NCBI GenBank assembly: GCA_963790325.1
Contig: CAWBNY010000002.1
Span: 310,001 to 374,000 of the forward strand
From: JAXDMK01 sp963790325
Lineage (GTDB): Bacteria; Actinomycetota; Acidimicrobiia; Acidimicrobiales; AC-14
Length of the DNA: 64,000 nucleotides
Reading direction: 5' to 3'
Under the pieces are notes generated by a model. That model was not told where the DNA came from. It saw only the letters and a list, made by a program, of their open reading frames with translations, and did not search any database. The position numbers and the translations under genes are program-made. How positions within the stretch are numbered: the stretch's first letter is position 1; every line of letters starts with the position of its first letter. This document shows positions 15,182-23,579 of the stretch, in pieces.

Positions 15182-15940
15182 ATGACCGGTCCCAAGCTCA
15201 ACGAGGCGCCCGTCATCCGCCGCCGGCCGGAGTCCCGGGCCCAGGCGGTCACCACGCCCACGTCGTCGGCCAAGGCCATCGCCCGCCACGTGCGGACGTC
15301 GCCCTACAAGATCCGCGAGGTCCTCGACCTCATCCGGGGCCACGACGTCCAGCGGGCCCAGGACATCCTCCGCCTGTGCGAGCGCGACGCCGCCTTCGTG
15401 GTGGGCAAGCTGCTGGCATCGGCCCTGGCCAACGCCGAGCACAACCACGCCCTGGTCACCGACGAGCTGTTCGTGTCGGCGTGCTTCGCCGACGAGGGCC
15501 CCACGCTCAAGCGCTGGCGCCCACGGGCCCGGGGCCGGGCCACCCGCATCCGCAAGCGCACCTGTCACGTCACCGTGATCGTCAGCCGCCTGCCCGATGC
15601 CGAGCTGCGCCAGCGTCGGGCCGAGCGGGCCCAGGCCGCCACCGGCCGCCGTGGCGGCCCCCGCCGCACGCCCGTCCCCACCACCTCCGGTCGCCCCGAC
15701 CGGGGTGGCACCGGACGCGGTCGGCGCCGCGACCAGCTGCCGACGGCCGGAGGTGGCGCCCCCGGGGTCGACACCACGGCCTTCACCACCGAACCGGAGC
15801 CCGAGCCCGACGTCGATGCCGAGGCCCTCGAGGCGGAGATCACCCCCCAGTCCGAGACGCCCACCGACGCGGCCGAGGCCGCGGGTGGCTCGGGCCCGAC
15901 CGACGCGCCCCGGGGCGATGGCGGAGAGGACAAGGAGTAG
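15182..15940 (+). CDS. rplV: 50S ribosomal protein L22 with long low-complexity C-terminal tail
   Basis: Exit-tunnel protein. The L22 core spans about residues 30-138 (KAIARHVRTSPYKIREVLDL to KRTCHVTVIVSRL). There is a 28-residue N-terminal extension and a tail of about 114 residues, first Arg/Gly/Pro-rich and basic, then Pro/Glu/Asp-rich and acidic, giving 252 residues against about 110-150 usually. The frame and its GC-rich third positions stay intact through the tail, so it is likely translated. rpsC starts 3 nt later. Confidence 0.95.
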   Translation: MTGPKLNEAPVIRRRPESRAQAVTTPTSSAKAIARHVRTSPYKIREVLDLIRGHDVQRAQDILRLCERDAAFVVGKLLASALANAEHNHALVTDELFVSACFADEGPTLKRWRPRARGRATRIRKRTCHVTVIVSRLPDAELRQRRAERAQAATGRRGGPRRTPVPTTSGRPDRGGTGRGRRRDQLPTAGGGAPGVDTTAFTTEPEPEPDVDAEALEAEITPQSETPTDAAEAAGGSGPTDAPRGDGGEDKE

Positions 15941-15943
15941 CAG

Positions 15944-16927
<984 letters not shown>

Positions 16928-16930
16928 CCG

Positions 16931-17347
16931 ATGTTGATGCCGAAGCGGGTCAAGCACCGCAAACAGCACCGGGGCCGGCTCACCGGGAACGCCACCGGGG
17001 GCACCGAGGTGTCCTTCGGCGACTACGGCATCCAGGCCATGGAGCCGGGATGGATCACCGCCCGCCAGATCGAGGCCGCCCGTATCGCCATGACCCGCCA
17101 CGTCAAGCGTGGTGGGAAGGTGTGGATCAACGTCTTCCCCCACAAGCCGGTCACCGAGAAGCCGGCGGAGACCCGCATGGGCTCGGGCAAGGGCAACCCG
17201 GAGCGGTGGGTGGCGGTCGTCAAGCCGGGCCGGATCATGTTCGAGCTGGGTGGCGTGCCCGAGGCCCTGGCCAAGGAGGCCCTCGGCCGGGCCATCCAGA
17301 AGCTGCCGATCAAGGCCCGCATCGTGTCCCGGGTCGGGGAGGTCTGA
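16931..17347 (+). CDS. rplP: 50S ribosomal protein L16
   Basis: A-site-facing large-subunit protein, 138 residues, full length. It begins MLMPKRVKHRKQHRGR and contains ITARQIEAARIAMTRHVKRG and RMGSGKGNPERWVAVVKPG. It ends one base before the GTG of rpmC, so the pair is almost certainly translationally coupled. Confidence 0.97.
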   Translation: MLMPKRVKHRKQHRGRLTGNATGGTEVSFGDYGIQAMEPGWITARQIEAARIAMTRHVKRGGKVWINVFPHKPVTEKPAETRMGSGKGNPERWVAVVKPGRIMFELGGVPEALAKEALGRAIQKLPIKARIVSRVGEV

Positions 17348-17348
17348 C

Positions 17349-17687
17349 GTGACCACCGCCCTTTCCGAGCTTCGTGAGATGGACGACGACGAGTTGGTCA
17401 ACCGGCTGGTCGAGGCCCGTCAGGAGCTGTTCAACTTCCGCTTCCAGCACGTCACCGGCCAACTCGACAACTATTCCCGGCTGGGCCAGGTGCGCAAGGA
17501 GATCGCCCGCATCAACACCCTCCTCCGGGAGCGGGAGATCGCGGCGGCCGAGGCCGAGGCGGCCGACTCGTGGGCACCCGCCGCCGAGTCCGAGGAGTCA
17601 CCGGCCGCGGACGAGGCCCGCCGGGCCCGGGTGCTGGGCAGCCGCCGGGCCGCGGCTCGCGCCGCCAAGGAGAAGAACGATGACTGA
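17349..17687 (+). CDS. rpmC: 50S ribosomal protein L29 with C-terminal extension
   Basis: Small alpha-helical protein at the polypeptide exit. The two-helix L29 core is residues 5-66 (ELREMDDDELVNRLVEARQE, NFRFQHVTGQL, IARINTLLRERE). An Ala/Glu/Arg tail of about 45 residues brings it to 112 residues. The GTG start is placed 1 nt after the rplP stop. The 3' end overlaps rpsQ by 8 nt. Confidence 0.94.
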   Translation: MTTALSELREMDDDELVNRLVEARQELFNFRFQHVTGQLDNYSRLGQVRKEIARINTLLREREIAAAEAEAADSWAPAAESEESPAADEARRARVLGSRRAAARAAKEKNDD

Positions 17688-17964
17688 GCCCACGCCCGCC
17701 GCTGACGAGAAGCGTCCCAACCAGCGCAAGGTGCGCGAGGGCGTCGTCGTCTCCACGGCCATGGACAAGACCGCGATCGTGGCCGTGGTCGAGCGCGTCC
17801 GCCACCGCCGCTACGCCAAGACGGTGCAGACCACCAAGCGCTTCCACGCCCACGACGAGCTGAACGAGGCCCGGGTCGGCGACCGGGTGCGGGTCCAGGA
17901 GACCCGTCCCCTCTCCAAGCTCAAGCGCTGGCGCATCGTCCAGATCCTGGAGCGGGCCAAGTGA
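17680..17964 (+). CDS. rpsQ: 30S ribosomal protein S17
   Basis: Early-assembly 16S rRNA-binding protein with an OB fold, 94 residues. Core: KVREGVVVSTAMDKTAIVAV, RHRRYAKTVQTTKRFHAHDE and RVQETRPLSKLKRWR. The N-terminus has a short Pro/Ala/Glu extension. It overlaps rpmC by 8 nt and rplN by 4 nt (GTGA). Confidence 0.96.
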   Translation: MTEPTPAADEKRPNQRKVREGVVVSTAMDKTAIVAVVERVRHRRYAKTVQTTKRFHAHDELNEARVGDRVRVQETRPLSKLKRWRIVQILERAK

Positions 17965-18329
17965 TCCAGCAGGAGACCCGCCTGCGGGTGGCCGACAACT
18001 CGGGGGCCAAGGAGGTGCTCTGCATCAAGGTGCTCGGCGGCTCCCGGCGGCGCTACGCGTCCATCGGCGACATCATCGTGGGCACAGTCAAGGACGCCAT
18101 CCCCGGCGGGGCGGTGAAGAAGGGCGACGTGGTCAAGTGCGTCGTCGTCCGCACCAAGAAGGAGAACCGGCGTCCCGACGGCAGCTACATCCGCTTCGAC
18201 GAGAACGCCGCCGTCCTCATCAACGACGCCCTCCAGCCCCGGGGCACCCGCATCTTCGGCCCCGTCGGCCGGGAGCTGCGGGACAAGAAGTTCATGCGCA
18301 TCGTGTCGCTCGCACCTGAGGTCTTGTGA
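17961..18329 (+). CDS. rplN: 50S ribosomal protein L14
   Basis: Subunit-interface protein, 122 residues, exact family length. MIQQETRLRVADNSGAKE, the GDVVKCVVVRTKK region and RIFGPVGRELRDKKFMRIVS are conserved. The GTG start overlaps the rpsQ stop. A 100-nt gap, unusually long for this operon, separates it from rplX and is spanned by a 34-codon ORF. Confidence 0.97.
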   Translation: MIQQETRLRVADNSGAKEVLCIKVLGGSRRRYASIGDIIVGTVKDAIPGGAVKKGDVVKCVVVRTKKENRRPDGSYIRFDENAAVLINDALQPRGTRIFGPVGRELRDKKFMRIVSLAPEVL

Positions 18330-18433
18330 TGGCCGCCTTCGGAAGCGGAGCCTCGGCGGCTCGCTCTGCGGAGCTCCGGGCGTCCGGCGGCGCCGGTGGC
18401 CGCCCGCATGTGGTCATGGAGGACGTTCGATGA
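18329..18433 (+). CDS. Bridging mini-ORF between rplN and rplX (34 codons)
   Basis: The ATG overlaps the rplN stop (TGATG) and the stop overlaps the rplX start (ATGA), so the frame exactly fills the gap. The product is Ala/Gly/Ser/Arg-rich with no recognisable motif, and third-position GC (about 76%) is lower than in the neighbours. The rplX ribosome-binding site GGAGG lies inside its 3' end. It may be a translational bridge rather than a functional protein; four similar cases occur in this window. Confidence 0.3.
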   Translation: MAAFGSGASAARSAELRASGGAGGRPHVVMEDVR

Positions 18434-18735
18434 AGCTGAAGAAGGGTGATCGGGTCCGGGTCCTCACCGGCAAGGACCGGGGGGACGAGGGCGAGATCAT
18501 GCGCGCCCTGCCCAAGGAGGGCAAGGTCATCGTCGACGGGGTGAACACGGCCCGCAAGCACCAGCGGGCCGTCCGGGCCACCATGCAGGCCGGGATCATC
18601 GACCGCGACATGCCCATCCCCGTGGCCAACGTGGCCCTCATCTGCTCCAACTGCGGGCCCACCCGGGTCGGCTACCGCTTCGACGACCGGGGCAAGAAGA
18701 TCCGAATCTGCAAGAAGTGCGAGGGCGACGTCTGA
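18430..18735 (+). CDS. rplX: 50S ribosomal protein L24
   Basis: Assembly-initiator protein with a KOW motif (KKGDRVRVLTGKDRGDEGEI), 101 residues. The C-terminal half has two CxxC pairs, CSNC and CKKC, forming a predicted zinc site that many L24 proteins lack. GGAGG lies 7 nt before the ATG. The stop overlaps the rplE start (TGATG). Confidence 0.96.
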   Translation: MKLKKGDRVRVLTGKDRGDEGEIMRALPKEGKVIVDGVNTARKHQRAVRATMQAGIIDRDMPIPVANVALICSNCGPTRVGYRFDDRGKKIRICKKCEGDV

Positions 18736-19313
18736 TGGCCGCCGCCTCCGCCAACGTCGCCGCCGCTCCGCCCCGGCTCAAGGTCCGCTACGACTCCGAG
18801 ATCCGGCCCCGCCTCCTCGGCGAGCTCGAGTTGGCCAACATCATGCAGGTGCCCCGGCTGGAGAAGATCGTCGTCAACATGGGGGTCGGCAAGGCCACCC
18901 AGCAGGCGTCGCTCCTGGAGGGCGCGGTCAAGGACCTCCAGCTGATCACCGGCCAGAAGCCCCTCATCACCAAGGCCCGCCGCTCGATCGCCGCCTTCAA
19001 GCTGCGCGAGGGCAACGCCATCGGGGCCAAGGTCACCCTCCGGGGGGCCCGCATGTGGGAGTTCCTCGACCGGCTCATCAGCCTGTCCATCCCCCGCATC
19101 CGTGACTTCCGGGGCCTGCCACCCAACGCTTTCGACGGCCGGGGGAACTACACCTTCGGCGTCGACGAGCAGCTCATCTTCCCCGAGATCGACTACGACA
19201 AGATCGACGCCGTCCGGGGCATGGACATCACGATCGTCACCACCGCCCGCACCAACGCCCACGGCCGAGCCCTGCTCGACGCCTTCGGCTTCCCGTTCCG
19301 CAAGGAAGGCTAG
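18735..19313 (+). CDS. rplE: 50S ribosomal protein L5
   Basis: 5S rRNA-binding protein of the central protuberance, 192 residues. MQVPRLEKIVVNMGVG, TGQKPLITKARRSIAAFKLR and RGMDITIVTTARTNAHGRAL are conserved. An upstream in-frame GTG exists at 18717 inside rplX; ATG 18735, overlapping the rplX stop, is preferred. The N-terminus carries a short Ala-rich extension. Confidence 0.96.
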   Translation: MAAASANVAAAPPRLKVRYDSEIRPRLLGELELANIMQVPRLEKIVVNMGVGKATQQASLLEGAVKDLQLITGQKPLITKARRSIAAFKLREGNAIGAKVTLRGARMWEFLDRLISLSIPRIRDFRGLPPNAFDGRGNYTFGVDEQLIFPEIDYDKIDAVRGMDITIVTTARTNAHGRALLDAFGFPFRKEG

Positions 19314-19320
19314 TTCCCAC

Positions 19321-19506
19321 GTGGCCAAGAAAGCCCTTGTCATCAAGCAGCAACGCAAGCCGAAGTTCAAGGTCCGGGCGTACACCCGGTGCCGGCGCTG
19401 TGGTCGTCCCCGGGCCGTGTTCCGGCAGTTCGGCCTGTGCCGGATCTGCCTCCGCGAGATGGTGCACTCCGGCGAGGTGCCGGGTGTGACCAAGGCCAGC
19501 TGGTAG
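19321..19506 (+). CDS. rpsN: 30S ribosomal protein S14, zinc-binding type
   Basis: Small S14 (type Z), 61 residues, with two CxxC pairs (CRRC and CRIC) forming the zinc knuckle. It reads MAKKALVIKQQRKPKFKVRA at the N-terminus from a GTG start. It lies in its normal place between rplE and rpsH. Confidence 0.96.
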   Translation: MAKKALVIKQQRKPKFKVRAYTRCRRCGRPRAVFRQFGLCRICLREMVHSGEVPGVTKASW

Positions 19507-19536
19507 GGGGACCCAGATGAGGATTGACAGCAGCCG

Positions 19537-19941
19537 ATGACGATGACCGACCCGATCGCCGACATGCTCACCCGGATCCGCAACGGGGGGGTGGCCATGC
19601 AGGACACCGTCCGCATGCCCTCCTCGAAGCTCAAGGAGGCACTCGCCCACATCCTTCGCCGCGAGGGCTACATCGCCGACTTCACCGTCCGCGACGAGAC
19701 CGAGCGCCCCGGGCGCACGTTGGAGATCATCATGAAGTACACGCCCGAGCGGGCACCGACGATCTCGGGCATCAAGCGGGTGTCCAAGCCGGGCCTCCGG
19801 GTCTACACCAAGGCCGACCACTTGCCGCGGGTCCTCGGCGGCCTCGGTGTGGCCGTCCTGTCCACCAGCCAGGGACTCATGACCGACCGGGAGGCGCGCC
19901 AGCGCCGCGTCGGCGGCGAGGTCCTCTGCTTCGTCTGGTGA
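19537..19941 (+). CDS. rpsH: 30S ribosomal protein S8
   Basis: 16S rRNA central-domain binder, 134 residues. DPIADMLTRIRNG at the N-terminus and STSQGLMTDREARQRRVGGE near the C-terminus are family signatures. Two ATG codons 6 nt apart (19537 and 19543) are both possible starts; the second gives the more usual MTDPIADMLT. rplF begins 10 nt after the stop; those bases include AAGGAG. Confidence 0.96.
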   Translation: MTMTDPIADMLTRIRNGGVAMQDTVRMPSSKLKEALAHILRREGYIADFTVRDETERPGRTLEIIMKYTPERAPTISGIKRVSKPGLRVYTKADHLPRVLGGLGVAVLSTSQGLMTDREARQRRVGGEVLCFVW

Positions 19942-19951
19942 AGGAGAGCTG

Positions 19952-20494
19952 ATGTCCCGCATCGGAAGAGCCCCCATCCCGGTCCCCGCCGGCGTCGACG
20001 TGACCATCGCCCCCGGGCACGTCACGGTCACCGGCCCCAAGGGCACCCTCGAGCGCGACCTGCCGGCGGCGATCTCGGTGCGCCGGGCCGACGACGGGGT
20101 CCTCCTCGTCGAACGCCCCGACGACGAGCGCAACCACCGCGCCCTCCACGGCCTCACCCGGTCCCTGGTCAACAACATGGTCGTCGGAGTCACCACCGGG
20201 TTCCGGAAGGACCTGGAGATCGTCGGCGTCGGCTACCGGGCCATCGCCAAGGGTCCCACCACCATCGAGCTGGCCGTGGGCTACAGCCACCCGGTGGTCG
20301 TCGAGGCGCCCGCCGGCGTCACCTTCGAGGTGCCCGCCCCCACCCGCCTGAGCGTGCTCGGCAGCAACAAGGAGATGGTGGGTCAGGTGGCGGCCGACAT
20401 CCGGGCCGTCCGCAAGCCCGAGCCCTACAAGGGCAAGGGGATCCGCTACGCCGGCGAGGTCGTCCGCCGCAAGGCCGGAAAGGCGGCGAAGTGA
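19952..20494 (+). CDS. rplF: 50S ribosomal protein L6
   Basis: Large-subunit protein near the factor-binding site, 180 residues, made of two homologous domains. It begins MSRIGRAPIPVPAGVDV and ends with the conserved PEPYKGKGIRYAGEVVRRK. AAGGAGAGCTG precedes the ATG. A 142-nt gap before rplR is unusual and is spanned by a mini-ORF. Confidence 0.97.
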   Translation: MSRIGRAPIPVPAGVDVTIAPGHVTVTGPKGTLERDLPAAISVRRADDGVLLVERPDDERNHRALHGLTRSLVNNMVVGVTTGFRKDLEIVGVGYRAIAKGPTTIELAVGYSHPVVVEAPAGVTFEVPAPTRLSVLGSNKEMVGQVAADIRAVRKPEPYKGKGIRYAGEVVRRKAGKAAK

Positions 20495-20640
20495 TCTCGC
20501 CCTCGGTTCGCTTCGCTCTCCTCGGGCGGGTCGTCGTAGCCTCCGCCCTGACGGCTCATGGCCGGCGGCCGCTCGGGGCCGCCTTCGGCGGCGGGCCCGA
20601 CCGCCGGCACTGGAAAGCCACACTGGAGCCCTCCTCATGA
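20491..20640 (+). CDS. Bridging mini-ORF between rplF and rplR (49 codons)
   Basis: A GTG overlapping the rplF stop (GTGA) opens a frame that closes with TGA overlapping the rplR ATG (ATGA). The product would be 49 residues, with no family recognised. The gap DNA holds short inverted repeats such as CCGCC-TTC-GGCGG and TTCGCTTCGCTCTC-like runs related to those in the rplN-rplX and adk-map gaps. It may serve to carry ribosomes across the gap. Confidence 0.3.
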   Translation: MISPSVRFALLGRVVVASALTAHGRRPLGAAFGGGPDRRHWKATLEPSS

Positions 20641-21002
20641 CGTTCTCGACCAAGCAGAAGCAGTTGGCCCGGCAGCGTCGGCATCACCGGGTGCGCAAGC
20701 ACGTCCGGGGGACCGCCGACCGGCCCCGCCTGGCCGTGTTCCGATCCAACAAGCACATCACCGCCCAGGTGATCGACGACATCGCCGGCCGCACCCTGGC
20801 CGCGGCCAGCACGGTGGAGGCCGACCTCCGGTCGGGGACCACCGGCAACAAGAAGGCGGCGGCGGCCGTCGGCAAGCTGGTGGCCGAGCGCGCCGGCGCC
20901 GCCGGCGTCACCAAGGTCGTCTTCGACCGGGGCGGCAACATCTACCACGGGCGGGTGGCGGCCGTCGCCGACGCCGCCCGCGAAGCAGGACTGGAGTTCT
21001 AG
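20637..21002 (+). CDS. rplR: 50S ribosomal protein L18
   Basis: 5S rRNA-binding protein, 121 residues. RRHHRVRKHVRGTADRPRLA, VFRSNKHITAQVIDD and the C-terminal FDRGGNIYHGRVAAVADAAR are diagnostic. The stop overlaps the GTG start of rpsE (TAGTG). Confidence 0.96.
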   Translation: MTFSTKQKQLARQRRHHRVRKHVRGTADRPRLAVFRSNKHITAQVIDDIAGRTLAAASTVEADLRSGTTGNKKAAAAVGKLVAERAGAAGVTKVVFDRGGNIYHGRVAAVADAAREAGLEF

Positions 21003-21550
21003 TGGCAGAGAAGGACTACGAAGAGCGGGTCATCACCATCAACCGGGTGGCCAAGGTGGTCAAGGGCGGGCGGCGGTTCTCGTTCACCGCCCTGGTCGTC
21101 GTGGGCGACGGCGCGGGCAAGGTCGGCCTCGGGTACGGGAAGGCCAAGGAGGTGCCGGCCGCCATCCAGAAGGGCATCGAGGAGGCCAAGAAGAACCTGT
21201 TCGAGGTCCCCCTCGCCGGCACCACCATCACCCACGCGATCCTCGGGGAGAGCGGCGCGGGACGGGTCCTGCTCAAGCCGGCCGCCCCCGGCACCGGCGT
21301 CATCGCCGGCGGCGCGGCCCGGGCCATCCTCGAGTCGGCCGGCGTGCGCGACATCCTGGCCAAGTCGCTGGGCTCGTCCAACGGCATCAACGTGGCCCAC
21401 GCCACCGTGGCCGGTCTCAAGGGCCTCATGCGGCCCGACGTCATCGCCCGCAACCGGGGCAAGTCGGTCGAGGAGGTCTGCCCGCCCGGTCTCCTGCGGG
21501 CCTACAACGAGTCCAAGCGTGGCCCCCACGTCCCCAAGGAAGTGGCGTGA
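21002..21550 (+). CDS. rpsE: 30S ribosomal protein S5
   Basis: Fidelity and mRNA-entry protein, 182 residues. The double-stranded-RNA-binding-like N-domain reads ERVITINRVAKVVKGGRRFS and the C-domain AAPGTGVIAGGAARAILESA. The GTG start overlaps the rplR TAG by one base, and the stop overlaps the rpmD ATG (TGATG). Confidence 0.97.
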   Translation: MAEKDYEERVITINRVAKVVKGGRRFSFTALVVVGDGAGKVGLGYGKAKEVPAAIQKGIEEAKKNLFEVPLAGTTITHAILGESGAGRVLLKPAAPGTGVIAGGAARAILESAGVRDILAKSLGSSNGINVAHATVAGLKGLMRPDVIARNRGKSVEEVCPPGLLRAYNESKRGPHVPKEVA

Positions 21551-21750
21551 TGGCCTACATCGAGGTCGTCCAGGTGCGATCGGCCATCGGATCCAAGCCC
21601 AACCACCGGGCCAACCTCAAAGCTCTCGGCCTGGGCCGGATCGGGCGGAGCAACGTCCTGCCCGACCGGCCCGAGATCCGGGGCATGATCGCCAAGGTCC
21701 CGCACCTGGTCGAGGTCCAGCCGATCGAGGACGGGGAGGTCGACGAATGA
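21550..21750 (+). CDS. rpmD: 50S ribosomal protein L30
   Basis: Small large-subunit protein, 66 residues. IEVVQVRSAIGSKPNHRANL and LGLGRIGRSNVLPDRPEIRG match L30. An alternative GTG lies 3 nt upstream; ATG 21550, overlapping the rpsE stop, is preferred. The 3' end overlaps rplO by 4 nt. Confidence 0.94.
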   Translation: MAYIEVVQVRSAIGSKPNHRANLKALGLGRIGRSNVLPDRPEIRGMIAKVPHLVEVQPIEDGEVDE

Positions 21751-22232
21751 AGGTCCACGATCTCAAGCCCGCCCCGGGGTCGACCCGTGACCGGCGTCGG
21801 GTCGGCCGCGGCATCGGCGGCAAGGGCGGCAAGACCGCCGGTCGCGGCACCAAGGGCCAGCACGCCCGCGGCTCCGTCCCCCCCTACTTCGAGGGCGGCC
21901 AGATGCCGCTCAGCCGGCGCGTCCCCAAGCTGAAGGGGTTCAAGAACCCGTTCCGGGTGGAGTACACGGTCGTCAACCTCGACGCTTTGGAGACCTTCGA
22001 CGGCACCGAGGTGAGCCCGGAGACGCTGCGGGCCCATGGCCTCGTGCACAAGCACGGCCTGGTCAAGGTCCTCGGTCGGGGCGAGCTGACCCGGGCCCTC
22101 ACCGTGTCCGCCCACGCGTTCTCCGCCTCCGCCGAGGCGGCGATCACCGCCGCAGGGGGTACGGTGGAAGTCCTGCCGCCCCCGTACGAAGGCCGTCCGC
22201 CCGCCAAGGGCAACGCCCTCACCAACCGCTAA
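21747..22232 (+). CDS. rplO: 50S ribosomal protein L15
   Basis: Late-assembly large-subunit protein, 161 residues. The Gly-rich basic N-terminus (VGRGIGGKGGKTAGRGTKGQ) and RVPKLKGFKNPFRVEY are typical. It overlaps rpmD in ATGA. The tail adds about 15 residues beyond the usual end. secY follows after 15 nt. Confidence 0.96.
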   Translation: MKVHDLKPAPGSTRDRRRVGRGIGGKGGKTAGRGTKGQHARGSVPPYFEGGQMPLSRRVPKLKGFKNPFRVEYTVVNLDALETFDGTEVSPETLRAHGLVHKHGLVKVLGRGELTRALTVSAHAFSASAEAAITAAGGTVEVLPPPYEGRPPAKGNALTNR

Positions 22233-22247
22233 CCGGCGAGGAGCCTC

Positions 22248-23537
22248 GTGTTCTCGAGCTTGAAGAACATCTTCAAGATCCCGGACCTTCGCAACAAGAT
22301 CCTCTTCACGCTGCTGATGATCACGTTGTACCGGCTGGGCTCCAACGTCACCGTGCCGGGGATCGACTTCGGCGCCGTGCAGGACCTCCAGGCCCAGGCC
22401 GAGCGGGGCGGCGTGCTCGGCTTCCTCAACCTGTTCTCCGGGGGCGCGCTCACCCAGATGGCGGTCTTCGCCCTCGGGATCATGCCCTACATCACCAGCT
22501 CGATCATCATGCAGCTGCTGGCGGTGGTGATCCCCAAGATCGAGCAGTGGCAGAAGCAGGGCGCCGTCGGCCAGAAGAAGATCACCCAGTGGACCCGGTA
22601 CATGACGGTGGGACTGGCCGTGCTCCAGGCCACCGGAATCACCTACCAGTTCAACAACGGCCTGCTGGGTGACGGCACCACCACCGTGCCCCTTGTCACC
22701 AAGTTCGACCTCCCCCATGTGGCCCTGATCGTTCTCACGATCACCGCCGGTACCGCCATCGTCATGTGGATGGGCGAACTCATAACCCAGCGGGGCATCG
22801 GCAACGGCATGTCGATCCTGATCTTCGCCAACGTGGTCAGCCGCATGCCGGCCCAGTTCGGCAACGTTCGGGCGACGAAGGGGAACCTCGTGTTCGCCCT
22901 GTTCTTCCTGGTGGGCGTGGGGATGATCGCCGCCATCGTCTTCGTCGAGCAGGGCCAGCGACGTATCCCCGTCCAGTTCGCCAAGCGGGTGGTCGGGCGA
23001 CGGATGTACGGCGGTCAGAGCACCTACATCCCGCTCAAGGTCAACCAGGCCGGTGTCATCCCGATCATCTTCGCCAGCTCGGTGCTCTACTTCCCGGTGT
23101 TGCTGTCGAACGTGATCCAGGTCGACGGCATCGTGAACTTCATCAACCAGAACCTCGTCCAGCCGGACAACATGATCTACATATCGATCTACGGTCTGAT
23201 GATCGTGTTCTTCACCTACTTCTACACCGCGATCACGTTCAACCCGGCCCAGCAGGCCGACATCATTCGCAAGCAGGGCGGGTTCATCCCCGGCATCCGA
23301 CCGGGGCCGCCCACCGAGCGCTACCTGGCCCAGATCCTGAACCGCATCACCCTGCCCGGCTCACTGTTCCTGGCCTCCATCGCCCTGGTCCCCAACATCA
23401 TCCTGCGCTTCTACAACGTCGACGGGTTCCCGTTCGGGGGCACCACCATCCTCATCGCCGTCGGCGTGGCCCTGGAGACGATGAAGCAGATCGACAGCCA
23501 GTTGATGATGCGCAACTACGAGGGGTTCCTCGCCTGA
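22248..23537 (+). CDS. secY: Protein translocase subunit SecY
   Basis: Central channel of the Sec translocon in the cytoplasmic membrane; 429 residues with ten predicted transmembrane helices. The plug and TM2 region reads GGALTQMAVFALGIMPYITS; GELITQRGIGNGMSILIFAN and the C-terminal segment GGTTILIAVGVALETMKQID are conserved. The GTG start is supported by GAGGAG 4 nt upstream. It is in its standard place between rplO and adk. Confidence 0.98.
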   Translation: MFSSLKNIFKIPDLRNKILFTLLMITLYRLGSNVTVPGIDFGAVQDLQAQAERGGVLGFLNLFSGGALTQMAVFALGIMPYITSSIIMQLLAVVIPKIEQWQKQGAVGQKKITQWTRYMTVGLAVLQATGITYQFNNGLLGDGTTTVPLVTKFDLPHVALIVLTITAGTAIVMWMGELITQRGIGNGMSILIFANVVSRMPAQFGNVRATKGNLVFALFFLVGVGMIAAIVFVEQGQRRIPVQFAKRVVGRRMYGGQSTYIPLKVNQAGVIPIIFASSVLYFPVLLSNVIQVDGIVNFINQNLVQPDNMIYISIYGLMIVFFTYFYTAITFNPAQQADIIRKQGGFIPGIRPGPPTERYLAQILNRITLPGSLFLASIALVPNIILRFYNVDGFPFGGTTILIAVGVALETMKQIDSQLMMRNYEGFLA

Positions 23538-23579
23538 GGCACGGGACTCGCATTCGTGTGCCCCGGCCCCGCCTATCCG

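Noticed and set aside
19938..19952. Four-codon bridge GTG AAG GAG AGC TGA between rpsH and rplF
   Set aside because: It overlaps both genes like the larger bridges, but it is just the rplF Shine-Dalgarno and too short to be meaningful.
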